Origin: Niallia circulans
GTDB taxonomy: Bacteria > Bacillota > Bacilli > Bacillales > Cytobacillaceae
Length of the DNA stretch: 64,000 bases
Reading direction: 5' to 3'
Assembly: GCF_007273535.1 (NCBI RefSeq)
Contig: NZ_RIBP01000004.1
Location: 186,001 to 250,000, forward strand
The notes under the pieces were generated by a model that saw nothing but the letters and a program-made list of their open reading frames with translations, made no database searches and had not been told where the DNA came from. Positions 7,696 to 15,481 of the stretch are shown in pieces. The position numbers were made by a program, and so were the translations under genes. The number at the start of each line of letters is the position of its first letter. Position 1 is the stretch's first letter.

Positions 7696-10005
7696 ATGGA
7701 AACAGCCTACTATTATGATAGATTAATACATTTATATACTGAGACCCGAAGCGACTGGCAAAAATGGCATGAAGCAGGAAAAAAAGGACTCCTTGCTTGC
7801 GCTGTTTGCGGTGAGGCCGTAAAGCTTTATTTAGGGATAAAAGCTAAGCCGCATTTTTACCATGCTTCTAATTTAGAGGCTTGTGTTATTAAAGCTACTC
7901 CTGCTGTCAAGGAGACTGCTGCTACTGCAGAGTCCGAAGAAACAAACGGCTTCCGATTGCCTAAGTCACGTTCCATTTCAACAACATCCTCTGTTCCCGA
8001 ATTAAGCTTCAAAGAACCAAAAATAATTAAAACTACCTGTGACTCTGTGACTCTGCATCATACTGACTTACAAAGTACAGATTCTTATTTACATGCACTC
8101 TCACGTAGTGGTGTGCGGCTTGATGATTTCCAAAGCAAAGCAGTTACTACAAATGATAGGGCGGTTTTAGTCGTCGCCGGAGCAGGCAGTGGAAAAACAC
8201 GTGTGTTAACTGCAAGGACTGCCTACCTTATTCATGAGAAAGAAGTAGATCCTGCTTCCATTATGCTTGTTACCTTTACAAGCAAAGCAGCACTGGAAAT
8301 GAAGGAACGCCTTATGAAATATCCTGACATGTCAAAAGCCATCATCAGCCGGATTGTTTCTGGGACCTTTCACAGCATACTCTATCAAATCCTGCTTTTT
8401 CATGAGCCTGACAAATGGAAAAGGACGAATCTTTTGGCAAGCAACTGGCAAAAGGAACTGGTATTAAAAGAAATTGGCACAGAGCTTGGCATTGATATGA
8501 AGGATTTCCCAATTGATGCAGCCCTGCAATTAATAGGAGCATGGAAGAATTCCCTCCAGTTTCCGAATGAAATTAAGCCTGCTTCTGACTGGGAAGAAAA
8601 AGTCTTACCACTATACAAAAAGTATGAAGAAAGAAAACATATAAAAGGACTCTATGATTTTGACGACATGCTTGTTGGTGGGTATTACTTTTTCCTTGAA
8701 AATCCTACGATACTTGAAACATACCAGAACAGGTTCTCCCATTTTCTGCTGGACGAATTTCAGGATATAAATAAAGTTCAATATGAATGGATTAAATTGA
8801 TGTCCCAAAAGGCTGAAAGTGTTTATGCTGTTGGTGATGATGATCAGGCTATTTATGCATTTCGAGGCAGTGACCCGAAATACCTGCTTGATTATGAAAA
8901 GGATTTTACAAATGCAAAGGTTATTTATTTGCAGAATAACTATCGTTCGACAAATGAAATTGTAGCTGCTGCAAATGAAGTTATAAAAATAAACAAAAAT
9001 AGGCGTCCTAAAAAAATGGCAGCGACATATTCTGGAGGTAACCCTCTTCTTTTTTACCCTTATGATGAAGAAGAAGAAGCAACAATGATTGTGACAGATA
9101 TAATCGAAAAAATCCAAGCTGGAGCAGAGCCAAAGGATTTTGCGATTTTATTTAGAACAAATACAAATAGCAGGGCAATGTTTGAACGACTTTCTTCCTC
9201 CAGTCTGCCATTTAGACTAGAGCAGGACTCTGGTTCCTTTTACAGCCGCTTTATCGTCAGGAGTATGCTCGCCTATTTAAAGCTTGCTGTCGATCCAGAT
9301 GATCAGCATGCAGTCAGCAATTTATTGCCAACATTATTCCTGAAAAAAAGCGTGCTTCAGGATTTGAAGGCTTTAAGCATTTTAGAGGACTGCACGTTGG
9401 CTGATGGCTTTGCCAAAATTAAAACAGGCTTTGCCTTCCAGGAATCCAAATTAAAAAAGATGCCAGCTGCTTTCCAAAAATTAAAATCAGCTTCACCACT
9501 TGAGGCGATTGCCTATATTGAAAAAGAACTCGGCTTTAACGATTTCATAAAAAAACGGGGTAATGAAGGCAATCAATGGGATAAAGGCTCTGACGATCTC
9601 CGTGACTTGAAGGTTGTCGCAAAAAAATTCGGCACGATTGCTGAATTTGTTGCCTATACAGACCATATGATTGCCATGAATACAGAACTAAAAAAGCAAT
9701 ACCAAGATACAAAAAATGCGATTACCTTAACAACCATTCATCGTGCCAAAGGACTAGAATATAAAACTGTCTACATTTTGGGAACGGTCGACGGCTCTAT
9801 CCCACATGAATACGCCTTGGAGGCATACCGCAACAGTGATACCCTGCCAATGGAAGAGGAAAGGCGTTTATTGTATGTTTCCATGACAAGATCAATGGAG
9901 AAGCTGTATGTATCTATTCCAATGCATTTGCGTGGGCGAAAAGCAAAAACCTCCCGTTTCTTAAATGCTGTAAAGCTTGCAGATTTGCCAAAAGGTGAAA
10001 TATAA
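7696..10005 (+). CDS. yjcD: UvrD/PcrA-like superfamily 1 DNA helicase YjcD
   Basis: 769 residues from the ATG preceded by GAGGT; the open frame runs 47 codons further upstream without a ribosome site. Helicase motifs are in order: Walker A GAGSGKT (162-168), LLDEFQDI, GDDDQAIYAFRG, QNNYRST, TIHRAKGLEYKTVYILG, and EEERRLLYVSMTRS. ATP-driven 3'-5' unwinding is expected. Ahead of the motor lies a separate N-terminal unit with Cys35, Cys38, His53 and His56 (ACAVCGEAVK...KPHFYHA). It resembles the zinc-finger-like N-terminus of competence protein CoiA, which is also in this window. Repair or recombination is the likely role. Confidence 0.9.
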   Translation: METAYYYDRLIHLYTETRSDWQKWHEAGKKGLLACAVCGEAVKLYLGIKAKPHFYHASNLEACVIKATPAVKETAATAESEETNGFRLPKSRSISTTSSVPELSFKEPKIIKTTCDSVTLHHTDLQSTDSYLHALSRSGVRLDDFQSKAVTTNDRAVLVVAGAGSGKTRVLTARTAYLIHEKEVDPASIMLVTFTSKAALEMKERLMKYPDMSKAIISRIVSGTFHSILYQILLFHEPDKWKRTNLLASNWQKELVLKEIGTELGIDMKDFPIDAALQLIGAWKNSLQFPNEIKPASDWEEKVLPLYKKYEERKHIKGLYDFDDMLVGGYYFFLENPTILETYQNRFSHFLLDEFQDINKVQYEWIKLMSQKAESVYAVGDDDQAIYAFRGSDPKYLLDYEKDFTNAKVIYLQNNYRSTNEIVAAANEVIKINKNRRPKKMAATYSGGNPLLFYPYDEEEEATMIVTDIIEKIQAGAEPKDFAILFRTNTNSRAMFERLSSSSLPFRLEQDSGSFYSRFIVRSMLAYLKLAVDPDDQHAVSNLLPTLFLKKSVLQDLKALSILEDCTLADGFAKIKTGFAFQESKLKKMPAAFQKLKSASPLEAIAYIEKELGFNDFIKKRGNEGNQWDKGSDDLRDLKVVAKKFGTIAEFVAYTDHMIAMNTELKKQYQDTKNAITLTTIHRAKGLEYKTVYILGTVDGSIPHEYALEAYRNSDTLPMEEERRLLYVSMTRSMEKLYVSIPMHLRGRKAKTSRFLNAVKLADLPKGEI

Positions 10006-10040
10006 GGGTAACACTCAAGTTCAAGAGGTTACCCGCCAGC

Positions 10041-10301
10041 TTACTTTTTATTTATCATTTTAGACAGTGTGTTGAAATCAAGCTGCTTTCCATCCTTAAC
10101 AATAGATTGAACAATTTTGTCTTCTGTTTCTTTGGGAACTGGTTTTCCAGCAATTTGCGATACTCGACGAATGACGCCTCTTACCGTCTGTTCATCTTTA
10201 AAGTTTGCATTTTGCAAAGAATTAGCCAAATCAAAAATGTCCTTCATGTTCACACCTGTTTTTGATTCTATATTCTTAAAGAAGTTATTATTCATACTCA
10301 T
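10041..10301 (-). CDS. spoVIF: stage VI sporulation protein F
   Basis: 86 residues, matching the size and sequence pattern of SpoVIF/YjcC (NNFFKNIESKTGVNMKDIFDLANSLQNANFKDE). In B. subtilis this mother-cell protein is made late and is needed for proper coat assembly and activity of the GerE regulator. GGGAGG lies four bases from the ATG at 10301 and ten from a second ATG at 10295, so the start may be two codons later. It is convergent with yjcD, as in B. subtilis. Confidence 0.93.
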   Translation of the reverse strand: MSMNNNFFKNIESKTGVNMKDIFDLANSLQNANFKDEQTVRGVIRRVSQIAGKPVPKETEDKIVQSIVKDGKQLDFNTLSKMINKK

Positions 10302-10374
10302 ATTTCCTCCCTCTTGAGCTATTTTACATATTATGTAGGTTCAATCAAAAGGTGAAAATATCGTGCGATTAAAT

Positions 10375-10420
10375 AAAAAAAAATGAAAGGATAGGCTTTC
10401 CACTGGAAAACCTACCCTTT
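10375..10420 (-). terminator. terminator of the YjcZ-family gene
   Basis: On the minus strand AAAGGGTAGG...TTCC pairs with GGAA..CCTATCCTTT, with one or two wobble positions, and is followed by a run of T (the A tract at 10375-10383 on the plus strand). Confidence 0.75.
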
Positions 10421-10437
10421 CGTTCATTTACTAATTA

Positions 10438-10563
10438 TTAAGCATAGAAGCTAGCGCCAACAATAATCAATAGAATGAAAAGTACAACGATTAAAGCAAA
10501 TGAAGAACCATAACCGCCGCCGCCGCTATAGCCGCCACCATATCCATATCCGCCGAAACACAT
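10438..10563 (-). CDS. YjcZ-family small sporulation membrane protein
   Basis: A 41-residue frame starting [12 protein letters not shown], then a Gly/Tyr-rich stretch and a single transmembrane helix ([16 protein letters not shown]) ending SFYA. This is the pattern of the YjcZ family of tiny membrane proteins made during sporulation. GAGGTGAAGG precedes the ATG, and a terminator follows. It lies inside a block of sporulation genes and was probably missed by length cut-offs. Confidence 0.85.
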   Translation of the reverse strand: MCFGGYGYGGGYSGGGGYGSSFALIVVLFILLIIVGASFYA

Positions 10564-10690
10564 ACACCTTCACCTCACTTCTCCTTTATTCTTTAATAGC
10601 ATATGGATTAAAGGATAATGTGTATAGGCAAGCTCCCAGCGTTTGGCGAATTGTACGATTGACTAACTAAGTGTTAAAAAAAATCGTCTT

Positions 10691-11047
10691 TTAACCCTTT
10701 GGTTTAAATATTAGTGCCCCAATGAAGCCAAAAACGATGGCTGCAGAAATACCTGAGCTTGTCACCTCAAACATACCTGTTAATACACCAATTAACCCAT
10801 GAGTCTCTGCCTCCTGCATAGCACCATGCACTAAGGCATTTCCGAAGCTTGTTATTGGAATCGTTGCACCAGCTCCAGCAAAATCTGCAAACGGTTCATA
10901 TAAGCCTAAACCATCTAATATGGCTCCTGCTACTACTAAAGAAGTCAATGTATGAGCTGGTGTCAGCCTGGCCACATCAAACATCAGCTGACCAATTACA
11001 CAAATTAAACCTCCAATTACAAATGCCCAAAAAAACATTGGTAACAT
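10691..11047 (-). CDS. spoVAEb: stage V sporulation protein AE (SpoVAEb type)
   Basis: 118 residues with about four hydrophobic segments and the signature [25 protein letters not shown]. SpoVAE is an inner-forespore-membrane part of the channel that moves Ca2+-dipicolinic acid into the developing spore and out during germination. GGAGG precedes the ATG, and it follows spoVAD by 17 bases. It is the last gene of a four-gene operon; no spoVAEa or spoVAF follows. Confidence 0.92.
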   Translation of the reverse strand: MLPMFFWAFVIGGLICVIGQLMFDVARLTPAHTLTSLVVAGAILDGLGLYEPFADFAGAGATIPITSFGNALVHGAMQEAETHGLIGVLTGMFEVTSSGISAAIVFGFIGALIFKPKG

Positions 11048-11064
11048 TATTCCGCCTCCTTCCT

Positions 11065-12078
11065 CTATATCTCAATTGATACGGCATGCGCAATACATGG
11101 GATTGATTCGCCTTGCTGAACCGTCAGTGGAGACAATAACGCTCCTGTTGCGACAACTAATATTCTTTTATAAGTTCCTTTTTTCATCTCATTCAGCAAA
11201 TGCCCATATAAAACTGTTGCAGAGCAACCAGCCCCACTTCCTCCTGATTGCACTGGCTGATCACTTTTATATACAAGCAATCCGCAGTCCTTAAATTTAT
11301 TTTCATCCGTATAAATTCCCTTTTCCTTCAGCAGAGCCATCACTGAGTCTCTGCCGATTTTGCCTAAATCACCTGTAACGATTAAATCATAATGAGTTGC
11401 ATCAACACCTAAATCATTAAAATGAGCTTGGATTGTATCAGCTGCTGCTGGCGCCATTGCACCGCCCATATTAAATGGATCGATCAAGCCCATATCCATT
11501 ACCTTGCCTATTGTTGCCGCAGTTGTATATGGTGTGTTTTGATAAGATCCGTCGTTTTGTGTCAATAATGCAACTCCAGCTCCCGTGACTGTCCATTGCG
11601 CTGTCGGCGGCTTTTGTCCGCCATACTCAGTTGGATAACGAAATTGCTTCTCCACTGCCGCGTTATGGCTGGATGCCCCTGTTAAAATATTTTTAGCTCC
11701 ATTATAGTTAACGATAAAAGACGATAATGCCAAACCTTCCATTGAAGTGGAACAGGCCCCGAACAAACCAAAATATGGTATCTTCAAATCACGGGCAGCA
11801 AAGCTAGAAGGAGTTATTTGGTTAATAAGATCGCCTGCAAGCAGGAATTGAATATCTTCAGCTGCCCGTCCGCTTTTTTGAAGAGCAGTTTGTGCAGCCT
11901 CTTCCAAAAGAACTCTATGGGCCTGCTCATAAGATGTTTTGCCCATCCATAAGTCTTCATGTAGAACATCAAAGTCCTTCGCCAAATTCCCATTTCCTTC
12001 AAATGGTCCACCTGAAACACCTGTAGACTGGATAACAGGCTTGTTTTCAAAAATCCATGATTGCTTCCCTTTTAACAA
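11065..12078 (-). CDS. spoVAD: stage V sporulation protein AD
   Basis: 337 residues, thiolase-like fold, the dipicolinic-acid-binding soluble partner of the SpoVA channel. Family features include [18 protein letters not shown], the central [10 protein letters not shown], and GSGAGCSA near the C-terminus. The start codon is TTG at 12078, directly after the spoVAC stop. AGGGGGG eight bases upstream supports it and indicates coupled translation. Length agrees with the family. Confidence 0.93.
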   Translation of the reverse strand: MLKGKQSWIFENKPVIQSTGVSGGPFEGNGNLAKDFDVLHEDLWMGKTSYEQAHRVLLEEAAQTALQKSGRAAEDIQFLLAGDLINQITPSSFAARDLKIPYFGLFGACSTSMEGLALSSFIVNYNGAKNILTGASSHNAAVEKQFRYPTEYGGQKPPTAQWTVTGAGVALLTQNDGSYQNTPYTTAATIGKVMDMGLIDPFNMGGAMAPAAADTIQAHFNDLGVDATHYDLIVTGDLGKIGRDSVMALLKEKGIYTDENKFKDCGLLVYKSDQPVQSGGSGAGCSATVLYGHLLNEMKKGTYKRILVVATGALLSPLTVQQGESIPCIAHAVSIEI

Positions 12079-12552
12079 TTACATAACCCCCCTTGCCATT
12101 AAAACAATGGTTTTAATCAATGCAACAACAAAAGCAGCAAAAACACCAAATAGGATGACAGAACCTGCCAATTTAAAAATATTTCCACCAACCCCTAACA
12201 CAAACCCCTCAGTACGATGCTCTATCGCCGCAGAAATAATGCTGTTTCCGAAGCCTGAGACTGGCACTGCACTCCCTGCTCCAGCAAATTGACCGAGGCG
12301 GTCATAAATACCAAAACCAGTCAGCAGCATGGACAGAAATATGATTGTCGCACTTGTCGGATTTCCCGATGTTTGCTCTGTGAAGTGGAAAAAATAAATA
12401 TATAAAAAAGAAAACAGTTGTCCAAGGGCACAAATAATACCGCCAACAAAAAAAGCTTTTATGCAATTTTTTACTACTGGCCTTTTTGTTTCAAATTGCT
12501 TTTCTAGCTGCTCGTACTGTTTTTGCTGTGGTGTCTTTTTTTTCTTCGCCAT
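12079..12552 (-). CDS. spoVAC: stage V sporulation protein AC
   Basis: 157 residues with a basic N-terminus (AKKKKTPQQKQYEQL) and four hydrophobic segments. The FAGAGSAVPVSGFGNSIISAAIEHRTEGF signature is shared with SpoVAE. SpoVAC is the membrane subunit that behaves as a mechanosensitive channel in B. subtilis. AAGGAGAAGG precedes the ATG, 13 bases after the lipoprotein gene, and spoVAD follows without a gap. Confidence 0.93.
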   Translation of the reverse strand: MAKKKKTPQQKQYEQLEKQFETKRPVVKNCIKAFFVGGIICALGQLFSFLYIYFFHFTEQTSGNPTSATIIFLSMLLTGFGIYDRLGQFAGAGSAVPVSGFGNSIISAAIEHRTEGFVLGVGGNIFKLAGSVILFGVFAAFVVALIKTIVLMARGVM

Positions 12553-12565
12553 TATTACCTTCTCC

Positions 12566-13042
12566 TTATGTTAATTCATTGGTGAGATTGATTATTTCCT
12601 CAAGTCGCTTGTCAGCCTGCTTTTCACTATAATCCTTATCCTTCATCTTATCTCCAAGCCTGATGGATTCTAAAAATATCTTATAATCGCTCGATACAGT
12701 GAATGTATGGTCAGGAAACTTATCACTTAATATCTTGTTTAAATCGCTCTCAATGGCCTTCATCCTAAATCTGGACATGTGCTTGACCTTGTAAGCAACA
12801 AGAATATCCTTCGAGCCTTTAATAACTGCCACATCATAAATTGACTTTATGGAGCTCGCTTCATCTTTTACTTGCTCTACTAATATTTGCTCAAGCTGAT
12901 CTGGATTTTTTGTAATCGTTAATGGAGCAGGATTCACCTTTGTGAATAGAGCTTTCCCGCTTGACGGAGATGACTCCTCACACCCAGTCAACATTAAGAG
13001 CATGATAATAAATAAACCAAAAAACCGTTTTTTATATGTCAT
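12566..13042 (-). CDS. YhcN/YlaJ-family sporulation lipoprotein
   Basis: 158 residues with a lipoprotein signal: MTYKKR, a hydrophobic core, and the lipobox LTGC with Cys21 as lipid anchor. The mature part has the YhcN/YlaJ pattern of helices (VAVIKGSKDILVAYKVKH, then DLNKILSDKFPDHTFTVSSD). Such lipoproteins sit in the inner spore membrane and affect germination. It is the first gene of the spoVAC-AD-AEb operon, an order known from spoVA2-type operons of other bacilli. GGAAGGG precedes the ATG. Confidence 0.85.
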   Translation of the reverse strand: MTYKKRFFGLFIIMLLMLTGCEESSPSSGKALFTKVNPAPLTITKNPDQLEQILVEQVKDEASSIKSIYDVAVIKGSKDILVAYKVKHMSRFRMKAIESDLNKILSDKFPDHTFTVSSDYKIFLESIRLGDKMKDKDYSEKQADKRLEEIINLTNELT

Positions 13043-13156
13043 ATTCGTCCCTTCCTATGTAAAAGATGTATGGTTTCGCTTTGTTTTATTTTCTTCGTTT
13101 CTTTTGTTTTTTATGAAAAAAAATTTAGAAATGTAAGTACCCAACTTTTGTAAATA

Positions 13157-13183
13157 AAAAAGAACGGCTTCGTCCGTTCTTTT
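13157..13183 (-). terminator. terminator after the 37-residue gene
   Basis: AAAAAGAACGG and CCGTTCTTTT form a 10-bp stem with a 6-base loop. The A-rich flank on the plus strand gives the U-tract on the minus strand. It begins 12 bases past the stop of the tiny Cys-motif gene. Confidence 0.8.
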
Positions 13184-13194
13184 CTAGAATATTA

Positions 13195-13308
13195 TTATCC
13201 TTTTGATGTAAATACTTTTTTCCCACAGCCACAGCCAGATTTTTTCACCTTTTTTTTACGGGGTGTAGCAGTTGCGGCTTCTTCTTTTTTTGTCGTTTTT
13301 TTCATCAT
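13195..13308 (-). CDS. 37-residue basic protein with GCGCG motif
   Basis: The frame encodes a Lys-rich N-terminus (MMKKTTKKEEAAT), then RKKKVKKSGCGCGKKVFTSKG. GGGAGG lies seven bases before the first ATG, and an intrinsic terminator follows the stop at once, so this is very likely a real monocistronic gene. Two cysteines in GCGCG could bind metal or form disulfides. I know no characterised family. Its position between spoVA and yjcA/cotZ suggests, but does not show, a role in sporulation. Confidence 0.7.
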   Translation of the reverse strand: MMKKTTKKEEAATATPRKKKVKKSGCGCGKKVFTSKG

Positions 13309-13415
13309 TCCAAGACCTCCCGTTTGAATGTAGACATCAGAATATGTCTACCACATTGTATGTCAAGGAAATTTGTGTGTGTAAACAACTAGCCTAACAA
13401 ATCAATCACTGTAAA

Positions 13416-13775
13416 TTAATGGTTATAGGCAACTTTTTGTACAGCTGCTTCTATAAGAGATGCAGCACCAGCAATCGCCAATATAAGTACAAGCGGTGAA
13501 CAAATAGCCGGTAGAAAATAATATAAAAGGACAAGAAAGGCTGCACACCATATTCCTGTACACCAGTAACAGCTGATTAATTCTCCAAAAAATCCTCTAA
13601 CCTTCCCCGACTTCGGAACATAATATATCTCATCAGTTCCCGCTTCACTTTCTTCAATTATTTCATCTAGTACAATCCGCCGAAGGAATTCTGTTATGCG
13701 GTCAAACACTAATAATCTTGTCAGGCGAAATGTGGCTAAAACAAGCAGCAGCAGCTCCATCCATTCAATATTCAA
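13416..13775 (-). CDS. yjcA: YjcA-like sporulation protein (DUF1360)
   Basis: 119 residues, the same length as B. subtilis YjcA. It has an N-terminal hydrophobic helix with the RLTRLLVFDRITEF segment, a central soluble loop, a SCYWCTGIWCA motif, and a C-terminal hydrophobic segment. DUF1360 membrane proteins are made during sporulation; the biochemical role is unknown. Start is TTG at 13775 with AGGAGG seven bases upstream; an ATG five codons in lacks such a site. Neighbours spoVIF and cotZ match the B. subtilis order. Confidence 0.88.
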   Translation of the reverse strand: MNIEWMELLLLVLATFRLTRLLVFDRITEFLRRIVLDEIIEESEAGTDEIYYVPKSGKVRGFFGELISCYWCTGIWCAAFLVLLYYFLPAICSPLVLILAIAGAASLIEAAVQKVAYNH

Positions 13776-13869
13776 TTTAAGTCCTCCTTAAATTTAATTC
13801 TTCTTATACCTTAATATGAAGAAATGGATCTTTAAGTGCCTATTAGCTGCAGCAGACAGTTTCATTTCT

Positions 13870-13885
13870 TAGGCATATGCCTAAA
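13870..13885. promoter_or_regulatory. 16-bp perfect palindrome upstream of cotZ
   Basis: TTAGGCATATGCCTAA is a perfect palindrome about 100 bases upstream of the cotZ ATG. It includes CATA, and an AC dinucleotide 17 bases further upstream is loosely like a SigK promoter (AC, then CATA-N3-TA), but the -10 match is incomplete. It could be an operator for a late mother-cell regulator; no factor is assigned. Confidence 0.3.
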
Positions 13886-13987
13886 TTTCAAGAAAAAAGG
13901 CGTTTGTCCGTAACCCATAAGGGCCTTCGGCAATATGTTAGTAGTGTAGTATCACAAAGAAAGAAACAAACAAGGAGGAAATCAATT

Positions 13988-14485
13988 ATGGGTTGTGGAA
14001 AAAAAGATGATGTTTTAGGTACTTCTAGCTGTGTTTGCGAAGTGGTTCGTGCCATTAAAGATATTCAAGATAGTGCAGAAGATAACTGCGAATGTGAAAC
14101 AAATTGCTTTTCTGAGCCACTAGGTTCACTTGTTTCGCCAACAAAACGCAGTAAAGCAGATACGCGCGTATTTGTATTAAAAACAGCTGACGGCTCGCCT
14201 TTCCATGCTTTCTTTAGAGGAGATGACTGTGCATGTGTGTCTATCTTCTTCCGCGTAGAAGAAGTTTTTGACAACTGCTGTGCAGTATTGAGAGTGCTTG
14301 CACCAGTTACTAACACTCACTCTGGCAGAGAAACACTTGATATCACAGGACCAAAAGGTGTTGACCTTGGCAAGATCTGTGAAGTGGATGGATTCCGTCG
14401 CACAAGCGATTGCATCACAGTCGACTTGAAATGCTTCTGTGCAGTACAATGTATTGCTGATGTTGATTTAGACATCTGTGAATAA
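13988..14485 (+). CDS. cotZ: spore coat/crust protein CotZ (CotY/CotZ family)
   Basis: 165 residues, rich in cysteine: 17 cysteines including CVCEVV, CECETNC, CAC, NCCAV and DLKCFCAVQC. The order and the ADTRVFVLKTADGSPFHAFFRGDDC core match CotY/CotZ, which self-assemble into the disulfide-linked outermost crust. AAGGAGGAAAT precedes the ATG at 13988; the frame open upstream is not supported. Here it is alone, without the cotVWXY genes that surround it in B. subtilis. Expression under SigK is expected. Confidence 0.92.
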   Translation: MGCGKKDDVLGTSSCVCEVVRAIKDIQDSAEDNCECETNCFSEPLGSLVSPTKRSKADTRVFVLKTADGSPFHAFFRGDDCACVSIFFRVEEVFDNCCAVLRVLAPVTNTHSGRETLDITGPKGVDLGKICEVDGFRRTSDCITVDLKCFCAVQCIADVDLDICE

Positions 14486-14506
14486 TATAGGTGAAATCTT
14501 TACCTT

Positions 14507-14543
14507 CAACCAGTCATTTTATATGGCTGGTTGTTTATTTTTA
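14507..14543 (+). terminator. terminator after cotZ
   Basis: CAACCAGTCAT pairs with ATGGCTGGTTG, 10 of 11 matching, with a short A/T loop, followed by TTTATTTTTA. Confidence 0.75.
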
Positions 14544-14710
14544 TTAAGAACCTAGCTTTGTCAGCTGAAAGGTTATTTAACATTTTCCACAAAACATCCC
14601 GCACCATCCTTGTTGCACTTTTAGCATGTTCGTTTTTTATTGGTGATAAGAGCTCATATAATTTCTGTTACACCTAACCAACAAACTTCCTAACACGAAA
14701 TATACATAAA

Positions 14711-14739
14711 AAAAAACGCACTTTTTACAGTGCGTTTTT
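14711..14739 (-). terminator. terminator after cotO
   Basis: AAAAACGCACT and AGTGCGTTTTT form an 11-bp stem with a short loop. On the minus strand it is followed by a long T run. It lies 15 bases past the cotO stop. The region between the two terminators (14544-14710) shows no gene. Confidence 0.85.
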
Positions 14740-14753
14740 ACTTGAGCCGATGT

Positions 14754-15278
14754 TTACATACCGACCATCTTAACCTCAATAATTTTCTTTGTGAAAAGGG
14801 AGATTTCCTCGCCATCCATTAACTTCACTGTGACTGTCTTGTCAGCTTTTCCTATAATAAATCCTCTGAATTGCTGACCATCTGCTACCGTCACAATACA
14901 CGCAACTGGAGGCAGCTGTTTCGGAAAGTTAAAAAGATAATTCAGCTTCTCTTCTACATCCATATCCCTGAAGCTTTTAAGCTTGCGGAATGCTGGTTGT
15001 CGTACCGGCATTTCTTGTTGTTCTGCCTGTTCGACATGATACTCATGTATTTGATCTCGAACAGCTGCTGGAGTTTCAATCATACCGATTGCACGATCAT
15101 TTTCGGATATCTTTTCTTTATTACTTTCAAGCATTGCTGTTCTTTCCATTTCCTCTCGTTGCTTTTGCTTTACTCTTTGTGCTTTTTTAGCTGAGAATGT
15201 AGTTTGCATATTTTCTTTAACGACAGGTGTGTGCTGAAACAAGAGAGGTGATTCTTTTCTTGCTGTTTTCTTCCTCAT
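14754..15278 (-). CDS. cotO: spore coat morphogenetic protein CotO
   Basis: 174 residues from the ATG at 15278, which has GGAGGTGA upstream; the longer frame is not supported. The N-terminus is basic (MRKKTARKESPLLFQHTP). A charged, low-complexity middle follows (about 30-95). The C-terminal conserved domain starts at LNYLFNFPKQLPPVACIV and ends ISLFTKKIIEVKMVGM. CotO is needed for late outer-coat assembly in B. subtilis. This protein is somewhat shorter, mainly in the variable middle. As in B. subtilis it lies between cotZ and fabI. Confidence 0.85.
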   Translation of the reverse strand: MRKKTARKESPLLFQHTPVVKENMQTTFSAKKAQRVKQKQREEMERTAMLESNKEKISENDRAIGMIETPAAVRDQIHEYHVEQAEQQEMPVRQPAFRKLKSFRDMDVEEKLNYLFNFPKQLPPVACIVTVADGQQFRGFIIGKADKTVTVKLMDGEEISLFTKKIIEVKMVGM

Positions 15279-15445
15279 ACTGTCACCTCCTACTACATAT
15301 AGGAATGCAAGAGTCATAAAGATACCACTTGCCTACTTCACCCTAATGTATGCTGGGGCATGCTTTAATGTTAATCACATTGCTTTTGTTTATCGTCACT
15401 CCTTTAAAGATATTCTAATAGCTGGTATAGTATTCAAACAGAAAT

Positions 15446-15474
15446 AAAGCACTGACCTGTGCGGCCAGTGCTTT
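15446..15474 (-). terminator. terminator after fabI
   Basis: AAAGCACTG..CC pairs with GG..CAGTGCTTT, with one mismatch. TTTATTTC follows on the minus strand, and the hairpin starts eight bases past the fabI stop. Confidence 0.6.
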
Positions 15475-15481
15475 TGGGTTA

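Noticed and set aside
8611..9117. 168-codon open frame antisense to the yjcD helicase
   Set aside because: Low-complexity hydrophobic translation typical of the complement of A-rich coding sequence; the sense strand carries clear helicase motifs.
10006..10034. Hairpin GGGTAAC/GTTACCC between yjcD and spoVIF
   Set aside because: A 7-bp stem with a long loop and no T run on either strand; too weak to call a terminator.
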